A stretch of DNA of 64,000 nucleotides from Mobiluncus sp034180645 (GCF_034180645.1 NZ_JAXFNY010000008.1:1-64000), one strand, 5' to 3'. Shown: positions 33,569 to 42,989, numbered from the stretch's first letter. Notes: generated from the sequence alone by a model not told the origin. Numbers and translations are program-made.

Positions 33569-34675
33569 CTAGCCCACTTGGGCGAGGGGGCGCGGTTCTG
33601 AGGGCGCTTCCGTGGTGTCGGGGACGTGAAAAGCAGCCCGGATACGCGCGCCAACCTGCGCGCTGCACCCGACGAACAGGTATTCCAGATTCCGCAGGTG
33701 AGTGACTTTACCAACCTTGGTTCCCTCCGGGTTATAGATGCCGATTTGGGCACCCACGTAGCGTTTATAGTCAAAAGCCAGCGCTACGCAGTCCTCAAAA
33801 CCAGCCGCCACCGCGTCAAACAGGGTGTCAAAATCAATCCAAGATTCATTGTTATAGGACAGCACCAGCGTGTCCGTGTCGACCTGGGCAATCAGGCTTT
33901 GCAGGGCCTGGGGCATCTCGCGTTTCCGGTTATACGCCGAATGTGTGGCGGAATCCCGGGCGTCCACCCGCTTTTGCGCCACGCCGTAAGCCTCGGGGCA
34001 ATCCCAGCGAATCAGCGTCTCCCAAATGTGATAGTTCGTAAAGTAACGATGCTGGTTATAGGGCGGATCTAGGTAAACCAGGTCAAAACGCGGGGTCGCG
34101 GGGTCGGCGATGAGTGCGTTCGTGTCACGCTGGTAGGTGGTGCCCGTACCGTCCAAAAGCTCAGGTACTCGCAGTTCCAGGTCATTGTATGCGCGCGGAG
34201 CCCACTGTTTCAGGTACGCCATCTGCAGTCCGGTCGTGGAGTCTACCCGGTCTGCCGCCTCCATCAGGGAGGTCAGCAGGATAGGGTAGCGGGGGTCTGC
34301 GGCAAACTCCGACTCGATACGATTGCGGATAGCGTCAATGCGTTCTCCGTTCTTTGGTTGAAAGAACCGAGACTTTTCGCAAAACGTTTCTGTAAAGTAT
34401 CCCGGCTCGCCGGGGGTGGCTTCTAGGTCGCACAAGAGAGTTCGTAGCTCGCGGTCGTTTATCTGACGTTTGTCGGTGGCGATATAGCAGTCCGCGAGTA
34501 CCCTCGAATAACTGGCCACATCGTTGGCTGCAGTGGCGATTCCGAGGGCCTTGAAAGCCTGGGCGACCCGGGTCGTCCCGGTAAAGGCGTCAAGGGCGGT
34601 GCGTGCGCCCGACAGGTCCGCAATCTGTGCCAATGCCGGCACCAAAGTGCGTTTTGAACCCAGATACTTAATCAC
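33569..34675 (-). CDS. D12-class DNA adenine methyltransferase (intact; repeat copy B at 33570-33794)
   Basis: 368 aa. It begins with the D12 motif KYLGSKRTLVPAL, has ALDAFTGTTRVAQAF (SAM binding) and DLVYLDPPYNQHRYFTNYH (catalytic DPPY). This type is common as a solitary methyltransferase or as part of FokI-like systems; no nuclease lies beside it. The GTG start has GAGGGAG upstream. The last 225 bp are duplicated at 24352-24576, so a ~9.2-kb segment lies between the intact gene and a detached copy of its end. The DNA target is unknown. Confidence 0.88.
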   Translation of the reverse strand: MIKYLGSKRTLVPALAQIADLSGARTALDAFTGTTRVAQAFKALGIATAANDVASYSRVLADCYIATDKRQINDRELRTLLCDLEATPGEPGYFTETFCEKSRFFQPKNGERIDAIRNRIESEFAADPRYPILLTSLMEAADRVDSTTGLQMAYLKQWAPRAYNDLELRVPELLDGTGTTYQRDTNALIADPATPRFDLVYLDPPYNQHRYFTNYHIWETLIRWDCPEAYGVAQKRVDARDSATHSAYNRKREMPQALQSLIAQVDTDTLVLSYNNESWIDFDTLFDAVAAGFEDCVALAFDYKRYVGAQIGIYNPEGTKVGKVTHLRNLEYLFVGCSAQVGARIRAAFHVPDTTEAPSEPRPLAQVG

Positions 34676-34778
34676 ACGTGCTCCCTCTTTTCCTCGAGAT
34701 TAACATGAGGAAACGGGAAAAACCGCGCAGGCACACGGAAAACCGGGAAATCGAGACTTGTGACCAGGAAAAAAGAAA

Positions 34779-35243
34779 CTACATTCCGCCGGTGTAGCCG
34801 AGCTGACCCCAGGCGTAATACAGCCCAATGGCCGCTGAAATCGAAAGGTTCAACGAGCGGCGTCCCTCCAGCATGGGAATCCGAACCCGACTGGTGACAC
34901 GCGGGTCATCCATGACTTCAACTGGCAGCCCGGTATCTTCGGGGCCAAACATGAGACCGTCCCCGTCCCGGAACTGAATCTGGGGCAGCAGGATGTCAGT
35001 GTGGCCGGTAAAGGCATAAAGTTTTCCGGGCACGCGCGCCAAGCAGTCGTCCAAATTGGGGTGACGCTCCAGGTGCGCCAGGTCGTGATAGTCCAGTCCC
35101 GCCCGTTTCAACTTGGTGTCGTTATCGAGGTCAAACACGGTCGGTTCGACCACATGCAGGGTAGCGCCGGTACAGGCGGCCAAACGAATAGCGGCACCGG
35201 TATTCCCGGCGATGCGAGGTTGAAAGAAAATCACGTGCAACAT
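34779..35243 (-). CDS. trmL: tRNA (cytidine34-2'-O)-methyltransferase
   Basis: 154 aa, the minimal SPOUT enzyme that 2'-O-methylates the wobble nucleotide of tRNA-Leu. Motifs are FFQPRIAGNTGAAIRLAACT (motif 1), LMFGPEDTGLP (motif 2, SAM knot) and RIPMLEGRRSLNLSISAAIG (motif 3). The ATG is preceded by AGGGA. It lies between the D12 methyltransferase and the divergent helicase and appears monocistronic. Two tRNA-Leu genes (GAG and CAA) occur elsewhere in the window. Confidence 0.93.
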   Translation of the reverse strand: MLHVIFFQPRIAGNTGAAIRLAACTGATLHVVEPTVFDLDNDTKLKRAGLDYHDLAHLERHPNLDDCLARVPGKLYAFTGHTDILLPQIQFRDGDGLMFGPEDTGLPVEVMDDPRVTSRVRIPMLEGRRSLNLSISAAIGLYYAWGQLGYTGGM

Positions 35244-35301
35244 AACGTCCCTATTCTAGGGAGGTTTTTCGCCGCAACGGAAAATCCGTGGCGGAAACCT
35301 G

Positions 35302-35314
35302 TAAAATAGACAGA
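35302..35314 (+). promoter_or_regulatory. -10 element giving a leaderless helicase transcript
   Basis: TAAAAT at 35302-35307 lies seven bases before the ATG at 35315. No ribosome-binding site precedes that ATG. Confidence 0.4.
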
Positions 35315-38281
35315 ATGGCTTACGAAATGGATTGGCGCGCGGGGCTCGGCAGCTTGCTCAACGCTGGCGAGGTTGATGTTACGAACCAGCCTTTGGCAAT
35401 CCAGATAGAGGGAGAAACCTTGGTTCCCCTGCGTATCAACCCGGCCGGGGACTGGTCAGAAAAACGTGCCACTTGGCGTGACCTGACCTCGCGCTGGGCC
35501 TCGGTCACCCGCGGACTGAACGCCACGCAGCTCGCCGCGATGCGCCACCTTTTTGAACATAGTGCCCGGGCGCAGCTTGTGAAGTTGAGTCACCTGGACG
35601 CTACCGGTCTGGACCTCCTGGAAAAGTGCATCACCAGCGGAGTCAGTGTCTTTGCTGACACTTCTCGCACTACCGTGCTGCGTCCCGCGGCTCCCGACCC
35701 CCAAACTGTCTTGGTCATCACCCAGCACGAGGACGGCTCGGTGACGGTGGCGGCCGGCACTGAAACTGCGAGGGCTGGCGTTGCCTCAGAAACGCCCGAA
35801 ACTAACGGGGCTGACTGTCAGCCTCTCGGGTCCAGACTGGACGCCTTGCGTGGGCGTTTCGTGGCGTGCGCCGGCTTAAAAGCTGGTGTGAACGAGGAGC
35901 TGAACGCGTTGGCCGCGGCTCAGGCTCGATGGGAAATCCCGGCTGCGCAAGCCAACGAATTTTGGGCCAATTACGCCAAACGCCTGGGGGAGCTGGGAGT
36001 GCTGTCTCGCGACTCGATGCATCTGTCCCAGGAACACGTTTTCGGTCCTCCCCGATTGTGCGGATTGCTGCGCCTGAACGAAATGAACCCGAAACTGGTC
36101 GAAATCCACTGGACCGTGCGTCGCTGCTCGGCCGCCGCCACGGTAGAAGTGGTTTTGAACCCCAACACCCCCGATTCGGAAATTCAGGCGGCTATGCAGG
36201 GCGTCGGTTCCCTGGGGGGCTGGAATGAATCCGAAATTCAGACGTTCTTTACGAAAAAATTTCCCATTTTTGAGTTGGATCGGATTCGCGAGTTTATCAA
36301 CACCATCAACGTTTCCGAACGCGCTGAAGTCAATATTTCCCCCGAACTGCAACACATTCAGATTTTCTCTGACGGTCCGGTGCTCGACTTGCGGATTGAC
36401 CAGGCGATTTCTCCCACTCAAGGGACGCTTCGGTCTGACGACACCGCCCTGGACTTCGAGTCGGATTTAGGCGAACCTCCCGAGGGCGAGCCGCGTGGCT
36501 GGGGGCTGCGCTACGGGCTGAACCTGGGGTTGCGCCTGGGTCAGGAGGATTTGGACACGAAAGAGTTTCTGGCGGCTCTGGGGCGGGTGGAGCGCTGGTG
36601 GCAAACTCCCGGAGGTAACTGGGTGGATTTGTATGCGGCGAAAAACCAGCAGCTGAAACGCCTGATTCGCGAGTTTACCGATTTGGGGCTTAACGACTTT
36701 TCCGGAAGCGCGGCTTTTACGGTTGGGATTTCTAATTTCGGGCTGATTTCGGCATTGGATGCGATGGCCGCAACGCGCCAGTTTTCCGGCGATTGGGAAC
36801 ACGCCGTCAATCTGCTGGTGAATCCGCCCGAAGTATCGACTCCCGCGTTGGCACAAGGCACTTGGCGTGGGTATCAAGAGGATGGTTTCCGTTGGATGAC
36901 GGCTCGGGCCGAGGCCGGTTTGGGCGGCATCTTGGCTGACGACATGGGCTTGGGCAAGACTATGCAGATGCTGGCGGTCATTCAAGGACAAAAGCTGCAG
37001 TTGGCGGGTAGTCCCGCGGACGCCGCAGCGGCGGTTTTCGTGGTGGTCCCGGCCAGTTTGATGGGAACGTGGGAGGATCAAGCCTCGCGGTGGTTCCCGG
37101 ATTTGCGGGTATATACCCAAAGGACGAGCGTGGGCAAAGCCGCCGCGGACTGTCAGAGGGTGGCCCGCGAGGTAGAGCAAGCCGACCTGGTGCTGACTAC
37201 CTATACGTTGGCGCGAATGGACATAGATTTCTGGCAAACTCAGAGTTTTTCGGGCTTAGTTTTCGATGAAGCCCAGTTTGTGAAAAACCCCTCCACCGCC
37301 ACCCATAAAGCCTTGGTGCGGTTGCGTGCGAAGTGGGCTTTTGCCCTGACAGGTACACCTATCGAAAACACCGCCACCGACTTGTGGTCGATTATGTCGC
37401 TGACTGTTCCCACGGTGTTGCCCAGCTTGCCGGTATTTACGCGCCGTTTTGCCGCCGAGACACTCAGCGATCGCAGCGAGGCGGCGACCGAGCTTTCGAA
37501 TCGGGTGGCACCGTTCCTGCTGCGTCGCACCAAAGACAGCGTTGCCCAGGAACTGCCCGAAAAGGTTGAACAGATAGTCTCTATCGACCTGGAGCCGGTG
37601 CAGCGAACCTGGTACGCCAAGTATTTGACGGCGGCCCGAGCCCAGGCGGCGGACGCTAACTCGCCTCGCATCAACATACTTACGGCGCTAACCCGCCTGC
37701 GGCAACTCGCTTTGAGCGCTCGGCTCATAGACCATCACGCGCACGAGGACGGTGCAAAAGTCACGTATCTGCTACAAACGTTGGAGGGGTTGCGCGATGA
37801 TAGCAGCGTGACGGCACGGCAGCGCCACAAGGCGCTGGTATTTTCCCAGTTCACATCGTTCTTGGCGATACTGCGGGAAAAACTGGACGAGGCGGGGATT
37901 GATTACGCCTATCTGGACGGCACCAGTCGGGACCGCGACCGGCAGGTGGCACGATTCCAAAACGGGGAAGTCGACGTGTTCCTGATTTCGTTGAAGGCCG
38001 GTGGGTTTGGTTTGAACCTCACCGAGGCGGATTACGTGTTTCTCACCGACCCGTGGTGGAATCCGGCGGTGGAGGCACAAGCTGTCGACCGGGCGCACCG
38101 GCTGGGGCAAAAACGGTTCGTGAACGTCTATCGGCTGGTCGCTGCCGACACTATTGAACAGCGGGTTTTGGAGCTGCAAGAAAAGAAACGCGACCTCATC
38201 GGGGCGGTACTCTCCGGTCAAGAAAACCGGGACATGTCCGCGGGAATCACCCTGGAACAGTTGCGCAGCCTTCTGGGCTAG
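35315..38281 (+). CDS. SNF2/RapA-family helicase-like ATPase
   Basis: 988 aa. The N-terminal ~500 residues are not recognised in detail. The SNF2 ATPase begins around residue 530: GGILADDMGLGKTMQ (Walker A), VFDEAQFVKN (a DEAQ box), ALTGTPIENTATDLWSIM. The helicase C domain has FSQFTSFLAILREKL, LISLKAGGFGLNLTEADYVF and VDRAHRLGQ. Such proteins remodel protein-DNA complexes or recycle RNA polymerase. The ATG at 35315 lies at the expected transcript start. It is longer than RapA-like minimum forms because of the N-terminal region. Confidence 0.88.
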   Translation: MAYEMDWRAGLGSLLNAGEVDVTNQPLAIQIEGETLVPLRINPAGDWSEKRATWRDLTSRWASVTRGLNATQLAAMRHLFEHSARAQLVKLSHLDATGLDLLEKCITSGVSVFADTSRTTVLRPAAPDPQTVLVITQHEDGSVTVAAGTETARAGVASETPETNGADCQPLGSRLDALRGRFVACAGLKAGVNEELNALAAAQARWEIPAAQANEFWANYAKRLGELGVLSRDSMHLSQEHVFGPPRLCGLLRLNEMNPKLVEIHWTVRRCSAAATVEVVLNPNTPDSEIQAAMQGVGSLGGWNESEIQTFFTKKFPIFELDRIREFINTINVSERAEVNISPELQHIQIFSDGPVLDLRIDQAISPTQGTLRSDDTALDFESDLGEPPEGEPRGWGLRYGLNLGLRLGQEDLDTKEFLAALGRVERWWQTPGGNWVDLYAAKNQQLKRLIREFTDLGLNDFSGSAAFTVGISNFGLISALDAMAATRQFSGDWEHAVNLLVNPPEVSTPALAQGTWRGYQEDGFRWMTARAEAGLGGILADDMGLGKTMQMLAVIQGQKLQLAGSPADAAAAVFVVVPASLMGTWEDQASRWFPDLRVYTQRTSVGKAAADCQRVAREVEQADLVLTTYTLARMDIDFWQTQSFSGLVFDEAQFVKNPSTATHKALVRLRAKWAFALTGTPIENTATDLWSIMSLTVPTVLPSLPVFTRRFAAETLSDRSEAATELSNRVAPFLLRRTKDSVAQELPEKVEQIVSIDLEPVQRTWYAKYLTAARAQAADANSPRINILTALTRLRQLALSARLIDHHAHEDGAKVTYLLQTLEGLRDDSSVTARQRHKALVFSQFTSFLAILREKLDEAGIDYAYLDGTSRDRDRQVARFQNGEVDVFLISLKAGGFGLNLTEADYVFLTDPWWNPAVEAQAVDRAHRLGQKRFVNVYRLVAADTIEQRVLELQEKKRDLIGAVLSGQENRDMSAGITLEQLRSLLG

Positions 38282-38368
38282 GGCTTTCGGCAGGATAGCC
38301 GAGGCTGTCGCGCGGTAAATTTTTCCCAAATTCCGGCGCTGTCTGAAAGGGCATGAAACAATAAAGCT

Positions 38369-38731
38369 ATGAATGATGACATTGTTGAAGGGCGTAATTA
38401 TTTCCAACGTTCCGCCGTCCGAGCGAAGTCCTTGGTACGCGGCGACCCGCTGGTGGGTTCGGGTCTGATTGTCATTGGGGTGTACTCGGGTAACGCCGAA
38501 GTCGCTGAGGTGATGCGCGGCTCGGCAAAGACGGTTCGTTTCATGCGTCCTGATGGCACGCTTTCTGCGGAAGCGGCGACGGATCCAGCTCAGATTGGCA
38601 TCAAGTTAGCCAGTGGTTACGTGTTGGTGAAGGCCAGCGCAACCGGCAAAGATGATGTGGATGAGAATGCCTTTTTCCTGACCCCGACCGCTTCAATGGT
38701 CGAGATTTGGCAGTTCGCTGAAGCCGATTGA
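38369..38731 (+). CDS. conserved-looking hypothetical protein, 120 aa
   Basis: No signal peptide or membrane segment, and the family is not recognised. The sequence is soluble in character with alternating hydrophobics (GSGLIVIGVYSGNAEVAEVM, KTVRFMRPDGTLSAEAA) that suggest a small beta-rich domain. The start ATG has GAAAGG well upstream (spacing long), and no better codon exists. Codon usage matches neighbours. It lies between the helicase and tRNA-Leu(GAG) with no overlap, so it is probably monocistronic. Confidence 0.6.
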   Translation: MNDDIVEGRNYFQRSAVRAKSLVRGDPLVGSGLIVIGVYSGNAEVAEVMRGSAKTVRFMRPDGTLSAEAATDPAQIGIKLASGYVLVKASATGKDDVDENAFFLTPTASMVEIWQFAEAD

Positions 38732-38861
38732 GTTCAATTCGCTCCGCGAGCCGGCAATCCCAGGGTTTTGCGCCAAAGTTTCGTACCGGTGCTTTTCCGT
38801 TGCGGACTTCGTTTTGAGAATGTTGCCTAAACCCGCTAAATTTGATTTGCCTTTAGCGCCA

Positions 38862-38946
38862 GCGAGGGTGGCGGAATGGTAGACGCGCAAGCTTGAGGTG
38901 CTTGTGACCAATTGCGGTCGTGAGGGTTCAAGTCCCTTTCCTCGCA
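38862..38946 (+). tRNA. tRNA-Leu (anticodon GAG)
   Basis: An 85-nt class II tRNA. Acceptor GCGAGGG pairs with TCCTCGC, discriminator A. The D arm is TGGCGGAATGGTAGACGCG, the anticodon loop CTTGAGG puts GAG at 34-36, and the long variable arm lies before GGTTCAAGTCC. CCA is not encoded. Confidence 0.95.
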
Positions 38947-38947
38947 C

Positions 38948-38970
38948 AAGACCCGGAAATCCGGGTCTTT
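38948..38970 (+). terminator. intrinsic terminator after tRNA-Leu(GAG)
   Basis: AAGACCCGG (38948-38956) and CCGGGTCTT (38961-38969) form a 9-bp stem with an AAAT loop, followed by T residues. Confidence 0.8.
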
Positions 38971-38995
38971 GTCGTATTTTCGTTCGGGAGGATTC

Positions 38996-39679
38996 ATGTC
39001 AGATGCACCTTTCGTTCGAGGAATCGCCAAATCTGTTTCTACCAGTGCCGAAATGGGGGAAATCGGCGCCCATCGGCCCTTTCCGGTGCATGGCACCAAC
39101 CTGACCTTGGACGTGCCGCGGGCTGCGGACGCCCCCGAAGTTGCGGCCGCTTGCCAGGATCCTGAAATCCAGCGTTTTACGACGGTCCCGGTGCCTTTCG
39201 GCCCGGAACACGCGGATAACTTTTTAAACGAACTTTGCCCCCAGTTGTGGGATGAGGGGGGAGCCAGCTGGATTATCCGCACTTATGAATTCCAAACTCC
39301 CCACGTGGCGGGCACGATTTCTTTGCGGGTCGGGTTGGAAAAGACCGCCAATGTCGGGTACTGGATGGCGCCAGAGTGGCGGGGCCGCGGGTTGATGCGC
39401 GAGGCGCTGCAACTGGCGGTCACCACTGCGTTTAACCTGTTGGGTTTCCAATGCGTGACTTTGCAGGCTCATCCGGATAATCTGGCGTCTATCCGAGTTG
39501 CCTGGCTTTGCGGATTCCGTTTTGGCGGCATCTTGCGCGGTATTGGAATGCATCAGGACCAGCGGGAAGACAGGGCCATGGCGACGCTGCTGCCGGGGGA
39601 CCCGCTGGAACCGGCGACCTCGTGGACCGCCCTTATGAAACTATTGCAGCAAAGTCACCGGGGAAACGCCTCGGACTAG
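38996..39679 (+). CDS. GNAT acetyltransferase, RimJ/RimL-like
   Basis: 227 aa. The N-terminal part LTLDVPRAADAPEVAAACQD and the acetyl-CoA site GYWMAPEWRGRGLMREALQL (R-x-x-G-x-G/A type) followed by VTLQAHPDNLASIRVAWLCG fit the Acetyltransf_3 family, which modifies protein N-termini, ribosomal proteins or small molecules. The ATG at 38996 follows GGGAGG. A short additional N-terminal stretch of ~30 residues precedes the domain. The substrate cannot be deduced. It sits between tRNA-Leu and the MazG-like gene, 16 bp before the latter, so co-transcription is likely. Confidence 0.85.
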   Translation: MSDAPFVRGIAKSVSTSAEMGEIGAHRPFPVHGTNLTLDVPRAADAPEVAAACQDPEIQRFTTVPVPFGPEHADNFLNELCPQLWDEGGASWIIRTYEFQTPHVAGTISLRVGLEKTANVGYWMAPEWRGRGLMREALQLAVTTAFNLLGFQCVTLQAHPDNLASIRVAWLCGFRFGGILRGIGMHQDQREDRAMATLLPGDPLEPATSWTALMKLLQQSHRGNASD

Positions 39680-39695
39680 GGAAAGAAGTACAAAA

Positions 39696-40184
39696 ATGAG
39701 TGAACCAACACTGCCAGCCCCCGACTCGCGCGACCCCGAAGCCCTCGTGCGGCAATTTCATTATGTTTACGGCCTGCCGGTGGTGACTACCGGACCAAAT
39801 ATTGAAAATGAGCGGATGCATATGCGCTTGTCGCTGATTTTAGAAGAAACTTCCGAGCTAGTGCGCGCTCTGTATGGACAGAAAGCCTATGCGGCCCTGC
39901 GCGGGGTCATGGACGGGATTAGCGAACTTGATGAAGGAGAGCGCGATACGGTCGAGGTCGCCGATGCTTTGGCGGATTTGACTTATGTGGTTTACGGCAT
40001 GGCTTTGGAAGCGGGCATCAACCTGCCGGCAGTATTGCAGGAAGTTCAGGCGTCCAATATGTCAAAGCTGGGTCCCGATGGGAAACCGATTTATCGCGAG
40101 GACGGCAAAGTTTTGAAAGGGGAGGGATTCTTTCCCCCGAATATCGCCCGAGCTTTGCAGGTCCCGCTAGCCGCGGAGCTATAG
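39696..40184 (+). CDS. MazG-like nucleotide pyrophosphohydrolase
   Basis: 162 aa, all-alpha NTP-pyrophosphatase type. The metal-binding helices are seen in MRLSLILEETSELVRALYG (ExxE) and VEVADALADLTYVVYG (ExxD), as in MazG/phosphoribosyl-ATP pyrophosphohydrolase-like proteins. The C-terminal segment ASNMSKLGPDGKPIYREDGK is characteristic of a subgroup that also occurs in phages. It is thought to hydrolyse non-canonical nucleoside triphosphates. GGGAAAG precedes the ATG. It follows the acetyltransferase gene closely. Confidence 0.85.
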   Translation: MSEPTLPAPDSRDPEALVRQFHYVYGLPVVTTGPNIENERMHMRLSLILEETSELVRALYGQKAYAALRGVMDGISELDEGERDTVEVADALADLTYVVYGMALEAGINLPAVLQEVQASNMSKLGPDGKPIYREDGKVLKGEGFFPPNIARALQVPLAAEL

Positions 40185-40308
40185 ACACCTACGCTTCGCG
40201 GGGAGAAATATCTCACGTGAAACCGGTGCACTAGCTGGCTTTTAGGTTAGGATTAAGACGTTTTGTTTGAAATTTGTCAAATCTACGTGAGCCGAAGCGG
40301 GAGGTAGT

Positions 40309-41403
40309 GTGGTTCGAGTTACTGTAGTCGGCGGCGGTTACGGGGGAATTACCGTAGCCGGCGGTTTGGATGATGTCGCCGAAGTAACTTTGGTGGAGCA
40401 AAAAGACCAGTTTGTGCATCACGCTGCTGCTTTGCGCGCCGCGGTTGACGATATTTGGACCCACACCATATTCATGCCCTACTCGCGCCTATTGAAGCAC
40501 GGCCGGGTCGTGCACGGGGAAGCGACCCGCGTCGAGGGAACCACTGTTCACCTGGCAAATCACGACCCTATTGAAGCGGACTATTTGGTTTTAGCCACGG
40601 GGACGACCTACCCTTATCCAGCGAAGCACAATATTCCGACCGCATCGTTGGCGAAACGCCGTCTGGAAGAAACCCGGCGTAACCTGTCTCAAGCGAAGCG
40701 GGTCATGTTGGTTGGTGCGGGTACTGTCGCTATCGAATTCGCCGGTGAGTTGTTCACGAACTTCCCCGATATGGAAATCATCATGGTGGATCGTTCCCCG
40801 CATATTTTGGGTTCCAACGAGTACGCCGAAGACTTGCGTAACGTTTTGACCGCGGAGTTGCAGCAGGCCGGTGTCCATCTGGTTTTGGGCGCTCCTTTGG
40901 CTTACTTGCCGCCGACCGACATCGGCGAGTTGGCTCCTTTCCATGTCGAGACTGGGGCCGGAGTCGGGATTGACGCGGACATGTGGTTCCTGTGCTACGG
41001 TGCCCAAACGGCTTCTGGCTATCTGCGGGCAAACTACGGTGATTCCCTCAACAGCGAGGGGCAGGTCGCGGTGGACGAATACCTGCGGGTCAGAGGGCAA
41101 AATCACGTTTACGCAGTCGGCGACATTACCGATGTTCACGAGTCTAAACGGGCTGATGCCGCCCGGGCGCACGCGCGGGTAGTGGTGGCAAACATTAAGG
41201 CAGAAATCGCCGGGCAGGCCCCTACCACTACCTATACCCCTGGCAAGATGTGGATTGTCCTCCCACTGGGGGTCGAGGGCGGAGCATCCCAGTTGACCGG
41301 TCCAAACGGTGAATCTCAAATCGTAGGTCCCGATGAGACCTCGGCAATCAAAGGTACCGACCTGATGGTGACGATGGTCAGAGGTCAGCTGCACTTGCCT
41401 TAG
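40309..41403 (+). CDS. FAD-dependent NAD(P)H oxidoreductase (NDH-2/FSP1-like)
   Basis: 364 aa. The FAD-binding motif VTVVGGGYGGITVA is at the N-terminus, the second Rossmann motif VMLVGAGTVAIEFAGEL (NAD(P)H) lies mid-protein, and VYAVGDITDVHESKRADAA is the C-terminal flavin-binding motif. The order and short length resemble AIFM2/FSP1 and fungal-type NDH-2 proteins that reduce quinones. The C-terminus lacks a clear membrane helix. GTG start with GGGAGG just upstream. Function in quinone reduction is inferred. Confidence 0.85.
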   Translation: MVRVTVVGGGYGGITVAGGLDDVAEVTLVEQKDQFVHHAAALRAAVDDIWTHTIFMPYSRLLKHGRVVHGEATRVEGTTVHLANHDPIEADYLVLATGTTYPYPAKHNIPTASLAKRRLEETRRNLSQAKRVMLVGAGTVAIEFAGELFTNFPDMEIIMVDRSPHILGSNEYAEDLRNVLTAELQQAGVHLVLGAPLAYLPPTDIGELAPFHVETGAGVGIDADMWFLCYGAQTASGYLRANYGDSLNSEGQVAVDEYLRVRGQNHVYAVGDITDVHESKRADAARAHARVVVANIKAEIAGQAPTTTYTPGKMWIVLPLGVEGGASQLTGPNGESQIVGPDETSAIKGTDLMVTMVRGQLHLP

Positions 41404-41552
41404 GCTGTTTTCTGGCTCAACCGTGGCGAATGGTGAGCCCGCACCATGGCACTGCGCTGGCATCATCGGTTGGCTCACGTTCGCGGGGCTAAGCCGCTGG
41501 TTTCGCCCGGAATACCCTGCAAACTTTGGTCGTGCCGATTAGAATTAACCCT

Positions 41553-41921
41553 ATGAGAGATCCTCGCACGGAGTTAGATAATTTGATTGCCGCGCTGCAG
41601 CGGCATTTGGAAGTGGCGTCTGTGGCGGACAGTGAGATGGACGATTCACCGGTTCTGAGCAACGCCGAAGAAAAACTTCGTGATGCCTTTTTTACCTATG
41701 ATGACGCGCTGTTTACCGCCACCGGGGTTGAGTTGCCTTTCGACATCTTAGACGAGGACGACGATGACTACGATGACGATGGCAACGACGACGATGATTT
41801 CGTAGATGACCTCGACGATGAAGATGATCTCATCGATGACTTCGACGGTGATGACGACGATGATAACGATTATCTAGATGAAGGCGATTTAGAAAACTTT
41901 GACCTGCACGGCGAGGACTGA
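41553..41921 (+). CDS. small protein with long Asp-rich acidic tail
   Basis: 122 aa. Residues 1-65 are helical (LDNLIAALQRHLEVAS, KLRDAFFTYDDALFTATG) and end in VELPFDI. Residues ~70-122 are almost entirely Asp/Glu with few hydrophobics. A similar 'helical head plus DDDD tail' protein is common in actinobacteria, sometimes annotated as a primosomal protein, without clear function. The ATG lies seven bases after a -10 (TAGAAT, 41540-41545), so it looks leaderless. An acidic tail could mimic DNA or bind basic proteins. Confidence 0.7.
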   Translation: MRDPRTELDNLIAALQRHLEVASVADSEMDDSPVLSNAEEKLRDAFFTYDDALFTATGVELPFDILDEDDDDYDDDGNDDDDFVDDLDDEDDLIDDFDGDDDDDNDYLDEGDLENFDLHGED

Positions 41922-41981
41922 TTTCGTCTGTCTCGGTGTCGCCTCTGAGAGGTCACGCTGCGAGAGTGGGATTCAAAAGCG

Positions 41982-42989
41982 CTAGGCCGCCGGGAGGCGC
42001 GGGTCGGATACTTCGTCCAATGCCGACATGACCTGACGCGGCACTTTCGTGCCTAGTGCCCCCAAGATTTGGTGGAACTGTTCGGCGCTACGCGCACCAA
42101 CGATAGCGCTGGAGACACCGGGCTTTTGCAAAGCCCAAGCAAGCGATACCGCCAGCGGAGAAACCTCCAGGCCCTGAGCCGCGGTCGCCACCGATTCCAC
42201 AATGCTGCGGTAACGTCCTTGCAGGTAGGGCTGCACAAAACCCTGCAGGTGAAGGGAGGCTCCACGGGAATCAGGGGGCAGGGAGTTGCGATATTTACCG
42301 GTCAAAACCCCGCGTCCTAACGCCGACCATCCCAAGAATCCGAATCCCAGCGACTGGGCGGCGGGCAAAACTTCGGCTTCAGCCTGCCGGTTTAACAGCG
42401 AGTATTCATTTTCCACTGCCGCTAAACCCGGCACATTGACCGTGCCTTCCCGCAGGCGCGTCGCCGCGTAAGCGCATTGCCAACCTGCATGGTTGGACAG
42501 TCCAACGTACCGCGCTTTTCCGCTCGACCAGGCCGACCATAACGCGCCCAGCACCATGTCAAAGTCAGTTTGCGGATCGGGGACTTGAATGAGCCACAAG
42601 TCTACGTAATCTGTGCCCAGGGTGGTCAAAGTGCGATCCAGGCTGCTCAAAAGGTTGTGGCGCGAGGCATCCACGAAAGACTCATCGTGACGCCGTGAAA
42701 CCCCCGCTTTTGACACAATGACCAAGTCCTCACGTGGAAAACCGGACGAGTCTACGCTGGTAGCATCCGTTGCGGTCGAACCGGAGCGACTCAATAGACG
42801 CCCCAGCACCTGCTCGGCCTGGCCGTCTCCGTAGGTCGGGGACGTATCTACCAGGTTCCCTCCCGCCTCGACAAAGGCCTCCAACTGAGCGGCCGCTTCG
42901 GACTCTAAGGTATCTCGACCCCAGGTCAGGGTTCCCAGTCCCAAGGCTGAAACCCGCATACCGGTATTTCCCAGACGACGCATTTCCAT
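41982..42989 (-). CDS. aldo/keto reductase
   Basis: 335 aa NADPH-dependent reductase of the (beta/alpha)8 fold. Motifs by order: MRRLGNTGMRVSALGLGTLTWG, NLVDTSPTYGDGQAEQVLG (catalytic Asp and Tyr), LVIVSKAG with the catalytic Lys, YVDLWLIQVPD where Gln replaces the common His, and LQKPGVSSAIVGARSAEQF near the C-terminus (cofactor binding). This is the subgroup often annotated as YajO/auxin-induced-like oxidoreductase. Substrate unknown. It is convergent with the Asp-rich protein gene. Confidence 0.88.
   Translation of the reverse strand: MEMRRLGNTGMRVSALGLGTLTWGRDTLESEAAAQLEAFVEAGGNLVDTSPTYGDGQAEQVLGRLLSRSGSTATDATSVDSSGFPREDLVIVSKAGVSRRHDESFVDASRHNLLSSLDRTLTTLGTDYVDLWLIQVPDPQTDFDMVLGALWSAWSSGKARYVGLSNHAGWQCAYAATRLREGTVNVPGLAAVENEYSLLNRQAEAEVLPAAQSLGFGFLGWSALGRGVLTGKYRNSLPPDSRGASLHLQGFVQPYLQGRYRSIVESVATAAQGLEVSPLAVSLAWALQKPGVSSAIVGARSAEQFHQILGALGTKVPRQVMSALDEVSDPRLPAA

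Noticed and set aside
22564..33794. Prophage
   Set aside because: No integrase, capsid, terminase, portal or lysis genes were seen; ImmA/IrrE alone is not enough.
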